Origin: Fimbriimonas sp.
GTDB lineage: Bacteria; Armatimonadota; Fimbriimonadia; Fimbriimonadales; Fimbriimonadaceae
Reading direction: 5' to 3'
Length of the DNA stretch: 64,000 nucleotides
NCBI GenBank assembly: GCA_031292555.1
Contig: JARLGV010000022.1
Coordinates: 62,001-126,000, forward strand
This document shows, one piece after another, positions 45,160-53,470 of the stretch (positions within the stretch are counted from its first letter, which is position 1; every line of letters starts with the position of its first letter). Made by a program: the position numbers and the translations under genes. A model generated the notes under the pieces. That model made no database searches. It saw only the letters and a program-made list of their open reading frames with translations, and was not told where the DNA came from.

Positions 45160-45405
45160 ATGTCTCCCAACTATCCGAGTGCATCCCAGGCAATTCGAAA
45201 CATCGCCGACCTTAAGGTCGCATACGCGGTCGTGCATACCGATGGGCGCTTTCGGGTTTTTCAATTTGAGGCGCCATACGTGAACGGAAGTGAGTTCTGG
45301 GTCGTAAACGAAAAGGGCTTTCTGTGGGAGGCGGCCGTTGATTTGGCAGGCGCCTTCGGTTATCTGAGTTCCGACGAAGCAGTGGAATATCAGCAGGGCT
45401 CCTGA
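45160..45405 (+). CDS. Small hypothetical protein
   Basis: This 81-residue frame follows rhaA by 10 nt. MSPNYPSASQAIRNIADLKVAYAVVHTDGRFRVFQFEAPYVNG has an alternating hydrophobic pattern suggesting beta strands, and the rest is mildly acidic. There is no signal peptide. I do not recognise the family. The frame extends upstream inside rhaA, so the ATG at 45160 was chosen to avoid that overlap. It may be translated with rhaA. Confidence 0.5.
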   Translation: MSPNYPSASQAIRNIADLKVAYAVVHTDGRFRVFQFEAPYVNGSEFWVVNEKGFLWEAAVDLAGAFGYLSSDEAVEYQQGS

Positions 45406-45447
45406 CGGCGATCGGGCCGTAGCACGCAGAAAGAAGGTTCGAGCTAA

Positions 45448-47193
45448 ATGACTACTATGGCGCCTATGCTTGCCGTCCTGGCCTTTATCGTATCGTCCGG
45501 CGTTCCTCAGTATCCGCCTCGTCTGGATCTGCCTGACCGAAAGCAGGATGCTCCGACCGGGTCGATCCTTGCCGGCCAGATTGCCGCTCTTCCACACCGG
45601 CAGCGAGAAGACCGGATTTTCGCGGAAATTGACGCCGGCAATGTACCGTCGTTTATCCGGAAGCTAGCGCCCGTCGCGGTCGCTGCGAAAGTTAACGGCC
45701 AGGAGATCAGCGGGACCGTCTACGTGACACCGGATTATCTCGCTGTCGGTTCTGACGACGACTACTTGTTTGTGCCGATGACGCCGTACACCGCTCAACG
45801 AGTTGCCGATCGCGTGCATTGCGTCCTGCCGACCCCAAAGATCGTCGATGCCGTTTATAGTGCCGCAACCGTGAAGCTGGCGCCGTCGCCGATTCCTCCG
45901 TCGCCGGCGATGACTACGGTGCAAGTGTTCCTGGATCACACGAGAACCGTGCGCGGTCAAAGGGCCGCCGATCCCGCTCCGATGGGGGCCCTCACGGCTG
46001 GTGACAAGAAGGATGTCGTCATTTGCAAAGGCCTGCCGGAAGCCCCCGCGAAGGTTGCGATCTATGGCTGGCATCGGCGGGATGGCAAGCCGATCCAACC
46101 GCTTTACCTTGGCCATACTGCTACCTGGGCGGACTATAGCCACGGGATCAGGCTTGTTTGGGGTGACATGATCGTCGATGGAGTCAGCAAGAAAGTTGTC
46201 GACGTGCTCAAGGATCCGGTCGCCAGTGCGTTGTTGAGCGATGAAGGTCCGATCGTTCAATCATCGTACTCTTTGCACCAGTTTCCCGTGGACAGACCCT
46301 CACCGCTAACGGCAGCGACGGGCGAGCGATTCGACACGTTTGCCCCCATACCCGGCGTAAGGGTAGTTATCGATCGACCTGAAGTGCTATTGCCGAAGGT
46401 GAGGCTAGTGATCTACGCGTTGCCGAACGGAAACACGATCGAACAGACCATTGGGCGGAAGACAACGGCGGATGAAGACTGGCACTATGACATTCAGCAC
46501 ATCGGGGCGCAAACCCGGTTTCTTCGTGCGAGGATGACCGGCGAAAGCTTGGTTGTCGCTTACCTTGAGGCCTCCAACCACAGTTGGCCCGCTTGGCTGC
46601 ACGGTGCAAAGACCGATCCAACGGCGACTACCACCATTTACGGAGCGATCTTGGACAAATTCAAGGGATCAAACATTCATGTAGTGCTTGATTCCCACAG
46701 TGGGGGAGGCGCTTTCATCTTCGATTTTTTGAAAACGGTTGATCGCGTGCCCTATCAGATTGACCGGATCGCGTTTCTCGACTCCGAATACAACTACGAC
46801 CCAGCATTGCACCTCAAGAAGCTGGCGGATTGGCTGAAGGCGGGGGGCCATTACCTCTGCGCGATCGCTTACGACGATGCTTCTGCCCTCTACAATGGCA
46901 AGCCCTTTGTAACGGCAACCGGCGGCACCTGGGGCCGGACCCATGCGATGCTTGCCGATCTCGGCAAGGAATTCGATGTCCGACGAGTCAATAGCTTCGA
47001 TCCGGAACGGTACGTCGGATTGGAGGGAAGGATAACAATGCTGCTCAAGGAGAATCCGACCCACGAGATTTTCCACACTGTCCAGGTCGAAAGGAATGGT
47101 TTCATCGAGAGCATCCTGTCAGGCGAGCCGTCTGAGGAAGACGGCTACAAATATTTCGGCCCAAGGGCCTATACGAAGTACATCCGAGGATAG
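45448..47193 (+). CDS. Secreted protein with a possible alpha/beta-hydrolase C-terminal domain
   Basis: The 581-residue protein starts with a probable signal peptide (MTTMAPMLAVLAFIVSSGVPQ). An N-terminal region (about 60-160) has VYVTPDYLAVGSDDDYLFVPMTPYTAQRVADR and a proline-rich linker. The C-terminal half contains VVLDSHSGGGAFIFDFL (Ser418 as candidate nucleophile) and LDSEYNYD. The SHSGGG elbow resembles the nucleophile turn of serine hydrolases, but the canonical first Gly of G-x-S-x-G is not present. I cannot name a family. It has its own start after rhaA and the small gene, with no clear promoter. Confidence 0.6.
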   Translation: MTTMAPMLAVLAFIVSSGVPQYPPRLDLPDRKQDAPTGSILAGQIAALPHRQREDRIFAEIDAGNVPSFIRKLAPVAVAAKVNGQEISGTVYVTPDYLAVGSDDDYLFVPMTPYTAQRVADRVHCVLPTPKIVDAVYSAATVKLAPSPIPPSPAMTTVQVFLDHTRTVRGQRAADPAPMGALTAGDKKDVVICKGLPEAPAKVAIYGWHRRDGKPIQPLYLGHTATWADYSHGIRLVWGDMIVDGVSKKVVDVLKDPVASALLSDEGPIVQSSYSLHQFPVDRPSPLTAATGERFDTFAPIPGVRVVIDRPEVLLPKVRLVIYALPNGNTIEQTIGRKTTADEDWHYDIQHIGAQTRFLRARMTGESLVVAYLEASNHSWPAWLHGAKTDPTATTTIYGAILDKFKGSNIHVVLDSHSGGGAFIFDFLKTVDRVPYQIDRIAFLDSEYNYDPALHLKKLADWLKAGGHYLCAIAYDDASALYNGKPFVTATGGTWGRTHAMLADLGKEFDVRRVNSFDPERYVGLEGRITMLLKENPTHEIFHTVQVERNGFIESILSGEPSEEDGYKYFGPRAYTKYIRG

Positions 47194-47333
47194 CCAAAGA
47201 CCTTTCGCTGGCGTCGGCGATTCGATCACTCCGCTTAGGCCTGCCTTGTTCTGCGAAGCCGCTTCCTACGCGGCGTGACGTCACCTCGCGCCCACCGTTC
47301 CGCGAGAAAACATGTTATACTTTTATCACGTAT

Positions 47334-48140
47334 TTGAGGATTGTGGAATCGGAAACCGTTTGGCGAGCGTTGGCCAGTCCGCACCGAAGGAGACTTCTTG
47401 ACTTGATGCGCAATGGGCCTCAGACAACCGGCCAGCTAAGTAAGGAGCTGCCGGACCTGAGCCGATTCGCGGTCATGCAGCATTTGGGAGTACTGGAGGA
47501 GGCGGGCCTCGTTCTGTACAGGAAGGAGGGAAGAACGCGTATGAACTACGCCAACCCTGTCCCACTGAGGGAGATCTACGACCGCTGGGTAAACCAGTAC
47601 GCGTCGAGCGCGGCCGAAACGGCCCAACACTTGAGACGATACGCAGAAAACTCTAAGGAGGTGGCTCCAAGAATGGACCACGACGAATTCAGGATCGTTA
47701 GGATCGAAATGGAGATGCGTATCGATGCGCCGTGTGAGCGAGTCTTCGCGGCATTGACATCGGAGTTTGACAACTGGTGGCCTCACCGGTACAAGCCAGA
47801 TTCGACATGCTACTGCGACGCACGGGTCGGAGGATACAGCGGCGAGCGCTTTAAGAACGGTGGCGGAGCGATAACAGGCATGGTCGTCTATATCGACCCT
47901 CCATTTAGGATCGTTTCGAGCTCCCCCAGCTCACTCAGCAACGGCTCGACAGCGTATGCCGTCGACGTGTTGGAGCCGGAAGGTTCTGGTTGCCTTTACA
48001 AGCGCCGCCTGAGCATTTGGGGGGCGGTGCCGGAAGAGATGGAAAAGATGTTCCGGGACGGCTCTCGTCAACTCATGGAGGTTGCACTCAGAGAGTACAT
48101 CGACCATGGGAAGCGCTATGAGCCGGTGGTGGCGTCATGA
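47334..48140 (+). CDS. ArsR-type HTH fused to an SRPBCC (AHSA1-like) domain
   Basis: This 268-residue protein has an ArsR winged helix in the first ~95 residues (VWRALASPHRRRLLDLMRNG, then SRFAVMQHLGVLEEAGLVLYRKEGRTRMNY). The SRPBCC/AHSA1-like fold follows at about 125-255 (EMRIDAPCERVFAALTSEFDNWW, with a hydrophobic-ligand cavity in this family). Such fusions probably couple small-molecule binding to gene regulation. The TTG at 47334 is taken as the start; a GTG at 47343 is an alternative. TTATAC upstream (about 47315) may be a -10 box. It overlaps the next gene by 4 nt (ATGA). Confidence 0.82.
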   Translation: MRIVESETVWRALASPHRRRLLDLMRNGPQTTGQLSKELPDLSRFAVMQHLGVLEEAGLVLYRKEGRTRMNYANPVPLREIYDRWVNQYASSAAETAQHLRRYAENSKEVAPRMDHDEFRIVRIEMEMRIDAPCERVFAALTSEFDNWWPHRYKPDSTCYCDARVGGYSGERFKNGGGAITGMVVYIDPPFRIVSSSPSSLSNGSTAYAVDVLEPEGSGCLYKRRLSIWGAVPEEMEKMFRDGSRQLMEVALREYIDHGKRYEPVVAS

Positions 48141-48625
48141 TCCCGTGGGTGATGGGACTGGGTTTCCTCTCTGTGAGTCCCGCAGTGGGCCTCGACACCA
48201 AGGACGATGTCGCCTTTCAAAAGCTGTCTCAGTTGGTCGGCGGAGTTTGGGAAGGTTCGCTTGGAAAGATGACTGTTCGCTTCACCTACCGCTTTGCTGA
48301 GGGTGGCAAGATGATCGAGGGAATCGGACACTTGACTCAGGGCGAGAAACCGATCTTGAACATGGAAAGCAAGTACGGTTGGGATCCGATCTCGAAGCAG
48401 ACTTACTACATTGACTTCCATGGTTATGATGTCGTCTACAGCGGCCACGTCCTCTGGCAAAAGGAGAAGCTCGTGATCGATTTCAAGGGGCTAATCGGAG
48501 ACATGGGACATTGGATCACGTACGCCACGATGGCGTCGAAGGACCGATTCGCGTTCAATATGTACGAATACAAGGGCAGCAAACTCGTTCCGACTCACGT
48601 CGATATCCAACTGCACCGGCACTAG
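48137..48625 (+). CDS. Small exported protein, DUF1579-like
   Basis: This 162-residue protein begins with a signal-peptide-like segment (MIPWVMGLGFLSVSPAVGL). QKLSQLVGGVWEG starts a predicted beta-barrel: alternating strands with FTYRFAEGGKMIEGIGHL, YGWDPISKQTYYIDFHG and a late WITYATMAS follow. The pattern fits DUF1579/lipocalin-like proteins that estimate or bind small ligands. The ATG overlaps the stop of the ArsR-SRPBCC gene, so the pair are probably co-expressed. The function is not known. Confidence 0.65.
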   Translation: MIPWVMGLGFLSVSPAVGLDTKDDVAFQKLSQLVGGVWEGSLGKMTVRFTYRFAEGGKMIEGIGHLTQGEKPILNMESKYGWDPISKQTYYIDFHGYDVVYSGHVLWQKEKLVIDFKGLIGDMGHWITYATMASKDRFAFNMYEYKGSKLVPTHVDIQLHRH

Positions 48626-48755
48626 CTTCACCTCCTCCGGCAGGCGGCGCGGTGTCAAAAACTCGAAAATAAACTGTTCGATCTCGGGGAATGTGCGTCT
48701 ATAGTTAGAGTAAACGTGACTATTATCAGCGAAGCGATCGACTCGGGGTTTAGGG

Positions 48756-51068
48756 TTGCTTGAGCCACGCTACCTGCTCTTTGGGGTAGCCGGAGCATTT
48801 TTGGGGGCCGCGATGGCGGCTCCTTCATCGTTACAGGCGGCCAAATCGCATAAGCAAGCTGTCACTGGCCAACCAACGTTCTCATCGGCCGTGTATTCGG
48901 TTCTGCAGAAGAACTGCGTAACGTGTCATTTCGGAGCCAAGGCTCCCGCCGGGATCGACCTGACCAAGTTCGGGTTGGCTACAAACGTGGCAACGGACAG
49001 CAGCCTTTGGGATCGCATCGCGAGAAACGTCTCAACTGGGCACATGCCACCCGAAGGTATGCCGAAACCGTCTCCAGCCCAAAGAGAGGCGTTCGTGACG
49101 TACGTCCAGACGACTCTATCTGGAAACTGCAAACTCAAGGATCCGGGGCGAGTGACGATGCGCCGGCTGAACCGGCAGGAGTACAACAACACGGTCCGCG
49201 ACCTTGTCGGGCTGGATCTTCACCTTGCCGACGATTTCCCCTCCGACGACGTGGGCTACGGCTTCGACAACATCGGCGACGTGCTTTCGATCTCGCCGCT
49301 TCTGATGGAGAAGTACCTTAAGGCCGCCGAGACGATTGCCCAGCGTGCGATCGTCGTCCCAGAAAACAAGCCGGCAGTCTTCGAAGCCGATGCAGTGAAG
49401 TTGACATCTGGCGTCTCGGTCTCGGACCAGGACCAGATCTACTTCTATTCGAACGGCCAGGCCTATATCGATCGGTACTTCACGATGGCGGGGGAGTACC
49501 GGCTCAGAGCTCTCGCTTGTGGTCAGCAGGCTGGGCCGGAGCCAGCCAAGATGGCGTTCCTTGTGGACAATAAGCGAGTCCAGACCGTCGACGTGAAAGC
49601 CGTCGAGAGCCATCCAGAGGAGTACGAGATAACGGTGCCGATCGACGCCGGACAGCATCGGATCGCGCTGGAGTTTACGAACGACTACTACAAGCCAGGC
49701 CCACCGGCCGAGGATCGAAACCTGATCGTCAGGCGCCTGGAGCTGTTCAAGCCGCCGATGAAGTCATCAGCTTTGCCCGAATCTCATCGGCGAATCCTGT
49801 TTGTGACGCCGCCGACGGCCGACTGGAAGCCCGCCGCGCGTCAGATCCTGAGCCGTTTCGCTTTTCGTGCCTTTCGGCGTCCCCCAACTCAAACCGAGGT
49901 CGACCGCCTGATGCAACTGGCCGATTACGTCCATAAGGACGGTCAGCCATTCGAGCGATGTATCCAGTTGGGCGTTCAAGCCATCCTGTCGTCGCCAAAC
50001 TTCCTTTTCCGAGTGGAAGCCGACAATCAGTCACCGACTCTCGACGGCTACGAATTGGCTTCAAGACTCTCCTACTTCATTTGGGGTTCGATGCCGGACG
50101 AACAGCTGTTCGGTCTTGCCGCCACTGGCCAAATACAAAAGCCTGCCATTCTGAAGGCCCAGATTCGCCGAATGCTAATGGACTCCCGGGCGGATTCTCT
50201 GGCAGATAACTTTGCCGAGGAATGGTTGAATCTTCGCAAATTGGCGCTAATCAACCCCGACCCAGCCCAATTCACCGACTTCGACGAACGGCTTCGAGCG
50301 GCGATGTTGAAGGAAACGAAGCTCTTTTTCAACGGGGTGGTTCGGAACGATCGAAGCGTAATCGACTTTATCGACGCCAAGTACTCCTATATCAACGAGC
50401 CTTTGGCCAAGCACTACGGAATTGAAGGGGTCACCGGCGACGAGTTTCGCAAGGTATCGCTCGTTGGCACGCCCCGGACCGGCCTTCTCACACAAGGGGC
50501 GATCTTAACTTTGACATCGAACCCAACCCGGACTTCACCGGTTAAGCGAGGGAAGTGGATTTTAGAAGAGATCCTCAACGCGCCACTTCCGCCTCCTCCT
50601 CCCAACGTGGGTGTGTTGCCGGACGACAACAAGCAGGTGGCAGCGGCGACTTTGCGCCAGAAGATGGAGGTCCACCGCCGGAATCCGATGTGCGCCACCT
50701 GCCACAAGAAAATGGATCCGCTTGGTTTCAGTCTTGAGAACTTCGATGCGACCGGTCGCTGGAGAGCGATGGACGGCAAGGACCCGATCGATAACTCCGG
50801 CGTACTGCCCGACGGAACGACGTTCCATGGAGCTCCGGAGCTTTGCAGCATCTTGCTGAAGAAGAAGAACGACTTTGTCGAGGGGCTATCGGAGAAGTTG
50901 CTGACCTATGCGGTTGGTAGAGGCGTCGAACCGTCCGACAAATGCTCCGTCGACGATATCGCTCATTCGTGCGAGTCAAACGGTTATCATTTCTCTGCCT
51001 TGGTCGATGCGATTGTGATGAGCGACCCGTTCCGGAAGAAGCGCGTCGTTGGAGGAAAAGCTAAGTGA
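48756..51068 (+). CDS. Exported cytochrome c / DUF1587-DUF1592-DUF1588-DUF1585 protein
   Basis: The 770-residue protein has a signal peptide (about 1-29) and a Planctomycete-type cytochrome c segment with a heme motif CVTCH (Cys54, Cys57, His58). DUF1587 follows (RRLNRQEYNNTVRDLVGLDLH), then a carbohydrate-binding-like region (about 205-330), DUF1595 (AFRAFRRPPTQTEVDRLM), DUF1592 (LASRLSYFIWGSMPDEQLF), DUF1588 (GLLTQGAILTLTSNPTRTSPVKRG) and DUF1585. A second heme-type CATCH site lies at Cys646-His650. These proteins are typical of Planctomycetes and relatives and are of unknown function. It starts at a TTG (48756). Its end overlaps the GTG start of the DUF1552 gene. Confidence 0.88.
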   Translation: MLEPRYLLFGVAGAFLGAAMAAPSSLQAAKSHKQAVTGQPTFSSAVYSVLQKNCVTCHFGAKAPAGIDLTKFGLATNVATDSSLWDRIARNVSTGHMPPEGMPKPSPAQREAFVTYVQTTLSGNCKLKDPGRVTMRRLNRQEYNNTVRDLVGLDLHLADDFPSDDVGYGFDNIGDVLSISPLLMEKYLKAAETIAQRAIVVPENKPAVFEADAVKLTSGVSVSDQDQIYFYSNGQAYIDRYFTMAGEYRLRALACGQQAGPEPAKMAFLVDNKRVQTVDVKAVESHPEEYEITVPIDAGQHRIALEFTNDYYKPGPPAEDRNLIVRRLELFKPPMKSSALPESHRRILFVTPPTADWKPAARQILSRFAFRAFRRPPTQTEVDRLMQLADYVHKDGQPFERCIQLGVQAILSSPNFLFRVEADNQSPTLDGYELASRLSYFIWGSMPDEQLFGLAATGQIQKPAILKAQIRRMLMDSRADSLADNFAEEWLNLRKLALINPDPAQFTDFDERLRAAMLKETKLFFNGVVRNDRSVIDFIDAKYSYINEPLAKHYGIEGVTGDEFRKVSLVGTPRTGLLTQGAILTLTSNPTRTSPVKRGKWILEEILNAPLPPPPPNVGVLPDDNKQVAAATLRQKMEVHRRNPMCATCHKKMDPLGFSLENFDATGRWRAMDGKDPIDNSGVLPDGTTFHGAPELCSILLKKKNDFVEGLSEKLLTYAVGRGVEPSDKCSVDDIAHSCESNGYHFSALVDAIVMSDPFRKKRVVGGKAK

Positions 51069-52405
51069 GTCAATTAATTCCGCGAAGAAAGTTCCTGAAA
51101 GGACTCGGCACCGTTATGGCCCTTCCACTGTTGGAAGCGATGCTGCCGATAACCGCGCTTGCCTCCTCTATGAAGGTGCGTACGAATCGCATCGCGTTCC
51201 TATTCGTACCGAACGGGATCAGCATGCCTCAGTGGACTCCCCAGGCCGAAGGATATGGCTTCGAACTCCCCGATGTGATCTCCCCGTTGTCCGTAGTGCG
51301 CGGACAGTTTTCGGTGCTAACAGGCTTGGCCCAGCACAATGCCTTTGACCTGGGAGATGGTCCAGGTGACCACGCTCGTTCGGCAGCCGCTTGGCTGACC
51401 GGCGTCCATCCGCGCAAGACCGCCGGCGCCGATATAAAGAACGGGATCTCCGCTGACCAGGTGGCCGCTCTGAGGCTTGGGCACCTGACACCCTTTCCCA
51501 GCTTGGAATTGGGTTGCGAGCGCGGGGCCGAGGCAGGGAATTGCGACTCGGGATATAGTTGTGCATATTCCTCGAACATCTCATGGAGGTCGGAATCGAC
51601 TCCGGTTGCCAAAGAGATCAACCCTCGTCTGGTGTTCGAGCGCCTGTTTGGCAGCGGAGACAAAGGAGAGTCCGCCGAGAGCCGTGTACTCCGGACCCGC
51701 TACAACAAGAGTGTTCTGGATTTTGTCATCGAGGATGCGAGTCAGCTCAAAACCCAGATTGGATCGCGCGACCAGAGAAAGCTCGATGAATACTTCACGG
51801 CCGTTCGGGAGATCGAGGAGCGATTGGCGAAATTCGACCGAGCCAACGTGGCAGCGGGCATAAACGGTGTTCGGATTCCATCGGGCGTTCCGCAGGACTA
51901 CGGCGATCATATTCGGTTGATGGGAGATATGATGATCTTGGCCTTCCAGGCCGACTTGACCCGTGTCGCCACGTTCATGTTTGCCAACGAGGGAAGTAAT
52001 CGAAGTTATCCCATGGTTGGTGTGCCCGAGGGGCACCACGATATGTCGCACCATGGCACCGACCCCATGAAGCTGAAGAAAAAGGAGCAGATCGACAAGT
52101 TCCATGTAACGCAGTTGGCGTACATTCTTCAGAAGATGGCGTCGATCAAGGAGCCCGAGGGCACCTTGCTGGACAATTCGATGGTCGTATACGGCGGTGG
52201 AATCGGCGATGGCGATCGACACAATCATGACGATCTGCCGATCTTGCTCGCCGGTCGCGGGGCAGGCACGTTACGAGCAGGGGCGCACAACGTATACGCG
52301 AGTAACACGCCGCTGAACAACCTGTACCTTTCGCTGTTGGATCGAATGGGCGTGCCGACGGAAACATTAGGTGATAGCACCGGCAAGCTGCAGCACCTCT
52401 TCTAA
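51065..52405 (+). CDS. DUF1552 family Tat-exported protein
   Basis: The 446-residue protein begins with a Tat-like signal (PRRKFLKGLGTVMALPLLEAMLP). It has AFLFVPNGISMPQWTP, GPGDHARSAAAWLTGVHPRKT, FPSLELGCERG, YGGGIGDGDRHNHDDLPILLAGRG and a late PLNNLYLSLLDRMGV, all typical of DUF1552. The family is almost always paired with a DUF1592-type cytochrome gene, as here. The GTG start overlaps the upstream stop by 4 nt. The role of the pair is not established; it may be redox-linked polysaccharide or sugar metabolism, but that is speculation. Confidence 0.88.
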   Translation: MSQLIPRRKFLKGLGTVMALPLLEAMLPITALASSMKVRTNRIAFLFVPNGISMPQWTPQAEGYGFELPDVISPLSVVRGQFSVLTGLAQHNAFDLGDGPGDHARSAAAWLTGVHPRKTAGADIKNGISADQVAALRLGHLTPFPSLELGCERGAEAGNCDSGYSCAYSSNISWRSESTPVAKEINPRLVFERLFGSGDKGESAESRVLRTRYNKSVLDFVIEDASQLKTQIGSRDQRKLDEYFTAVREIEERLAKFDRANVAAGINGVRIPSGVPQDYGDHIRLMGDMMILAFQADLTRVATFMFANEGSNRSYPMVGVPEGHHDMSHHGTDPMKLKKKEQIDKFHVTQLAYILQKMASIKEPEGTLLDNSMVVYGGGIGDGDRHNHDDLPILLAGRGAGTLRAGAHNVYASNTPLNNLYLSLLDRMGVPTETLGDSTGKLQHLF

Positions 52406-52594
52406 TCTCACCGAGTGCGGGGGAGGTCTCTTGGGGAAGGGTAATTATCCCTAATTCGCTGCCAGGTATTCGAGCCGAATGGGCTGTATCGTTTGATACT
52501 CGGTCATGATTGCGTTCAGGGTTAGTCCGTCGGGCGACATGGGACGTACCGCTTGATCCGTACCCGGATATGAATTGACATGACGCCAAGCTAA

Positions 52595-53059
52595 ATGACC
52601 ATGATTGACAGCGTTCCCCTCAAAGATGCGATTCGATTGAACTACTTGACAAAGGGATTCACCGAGGCTGAGTTGGATCGGCTTTATGGAATCGCTGAGC
52701 CAGAGAAGTTCGAGGACGGCGACGAGATCGTCCGGCAGTTCGACACAACACGCGATCTTTTGATTTTGGCCAGTGGGACCGCGCATATCCTGACGACTCA
52801 GGGCGAACCGATCGGGCAGATCATGCCAGGTATGCCCATGGGAGAGGTTTCATTCCTTGATGGCAAGCCCCGATCGGGTACGGCAGTGGCCAGTGGGGAA
52901 TGCGATGTGGTTGTTCTGCCTGCCGACCTCCTTATGCAGATCTTGCGGGAGTCCCCAGAGATGGCAGTTAAGGCGCTTTGGAATATCAGCTCCGTACTTT
53001 GCGCTCGCTTGCGAACGGCAAACGAGAACCTGGCATCCCTCATGCCATTCGAGGAGTAG
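52595..53059 (+). CDS. Cyclic-nucleotide-binding-domain protein
   Basis: This 154-residue protein is a CRP-type cNMP-binding domain without a DNA-binding part. EPEKFEDGDEIVRQFDTTRDLLILASGTAHIL, then GQIMPGMPMGEVSFLDGKPRSGTAVASGECDVVVLPADLL (phosphate-binding cassette-like GEVSFLDGKPRSGTA), and a C-terminal helix pair are the recognisable parts. It may relay a nucleotide signal or bind a partner. It is alone between the DUF1552 gene and the giant protein, with about 190 bp upstream. A Shine-Dalgarno sequence is not evident. Confidence 0.82.
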   Translation: MTMIDSVPLKDAIRLNYLTKGFTEAELDRLYGIAEPEKFEDGDEIVRQFDTTRDLLILASGTAHILTTQGEPIGQIMPGMPMGEVSFLDGKPRSGTAVASGECDVVVLPADLLMQILRESPEMAVKALWNISSVLCARLRTANENLASLMPFEE

Positions 53060-53470
53060 GGCGCCCTTTCGACAGAGATCAATCGGCCGGCCCCTTCAGT
53101 CGATTGACTTCGAAAGGCGTGGCCCGACCACGCAGGCACTAGTGAGTTAGGTCACTGCGAATTCGTAAGTTTTTTTTAGCTTGTCCTTAGGCGTTTCCCG
53201 AGGCCCAAATGACGCCGAAAACGCCCCAAAATGCGTCAAGAAGGACCCTTCGATGGCCCTTTCGCGAGTTTCGGTCTTGAAAGCGCACCATTCAACCTCG
53301 AAAGCCCGTCTAGCCATTGACGTTACTACTGGCCGAATGTGGCTGGATGGTCTATAATGTCCACGCGTTTAATCTGGGAATACTTGACTGAACGAATGGC
53401 AAAGGGCATCCAGAGCCAGTTTTGGTCAAGCGATTTTTGGGGTTCTACTCGTAATAGAGGTGTCGTACTT
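53060..53470 (+). promoter_or_regulatory. Intergenic region with the probable promoter of the giant protein gene
   Basis: A perfect TATAAT lies at 53353-53358. It overlaps an in-frame ATG (53357-53359) of the following frame, so if it is a -10 box then transcription starts about 53365 and that ATG cannot be used. No good -35 is seen at 16-18 bp; TTGACG at 53317 is 30 bp away. A T-rich run at about 53170-53178 might end the previous gene but I see no solid stem. Otherwise I see nothing in this stretch. Confidence 0.4.

Noticed and set aside
53317-53358. TTGACG ... TATAAT as a complete promoter for the giant gene
   Set aside because: The spacer is 30 bp, far too long for a sigma-70 type promoter; only the -10 was kept as a possibility.
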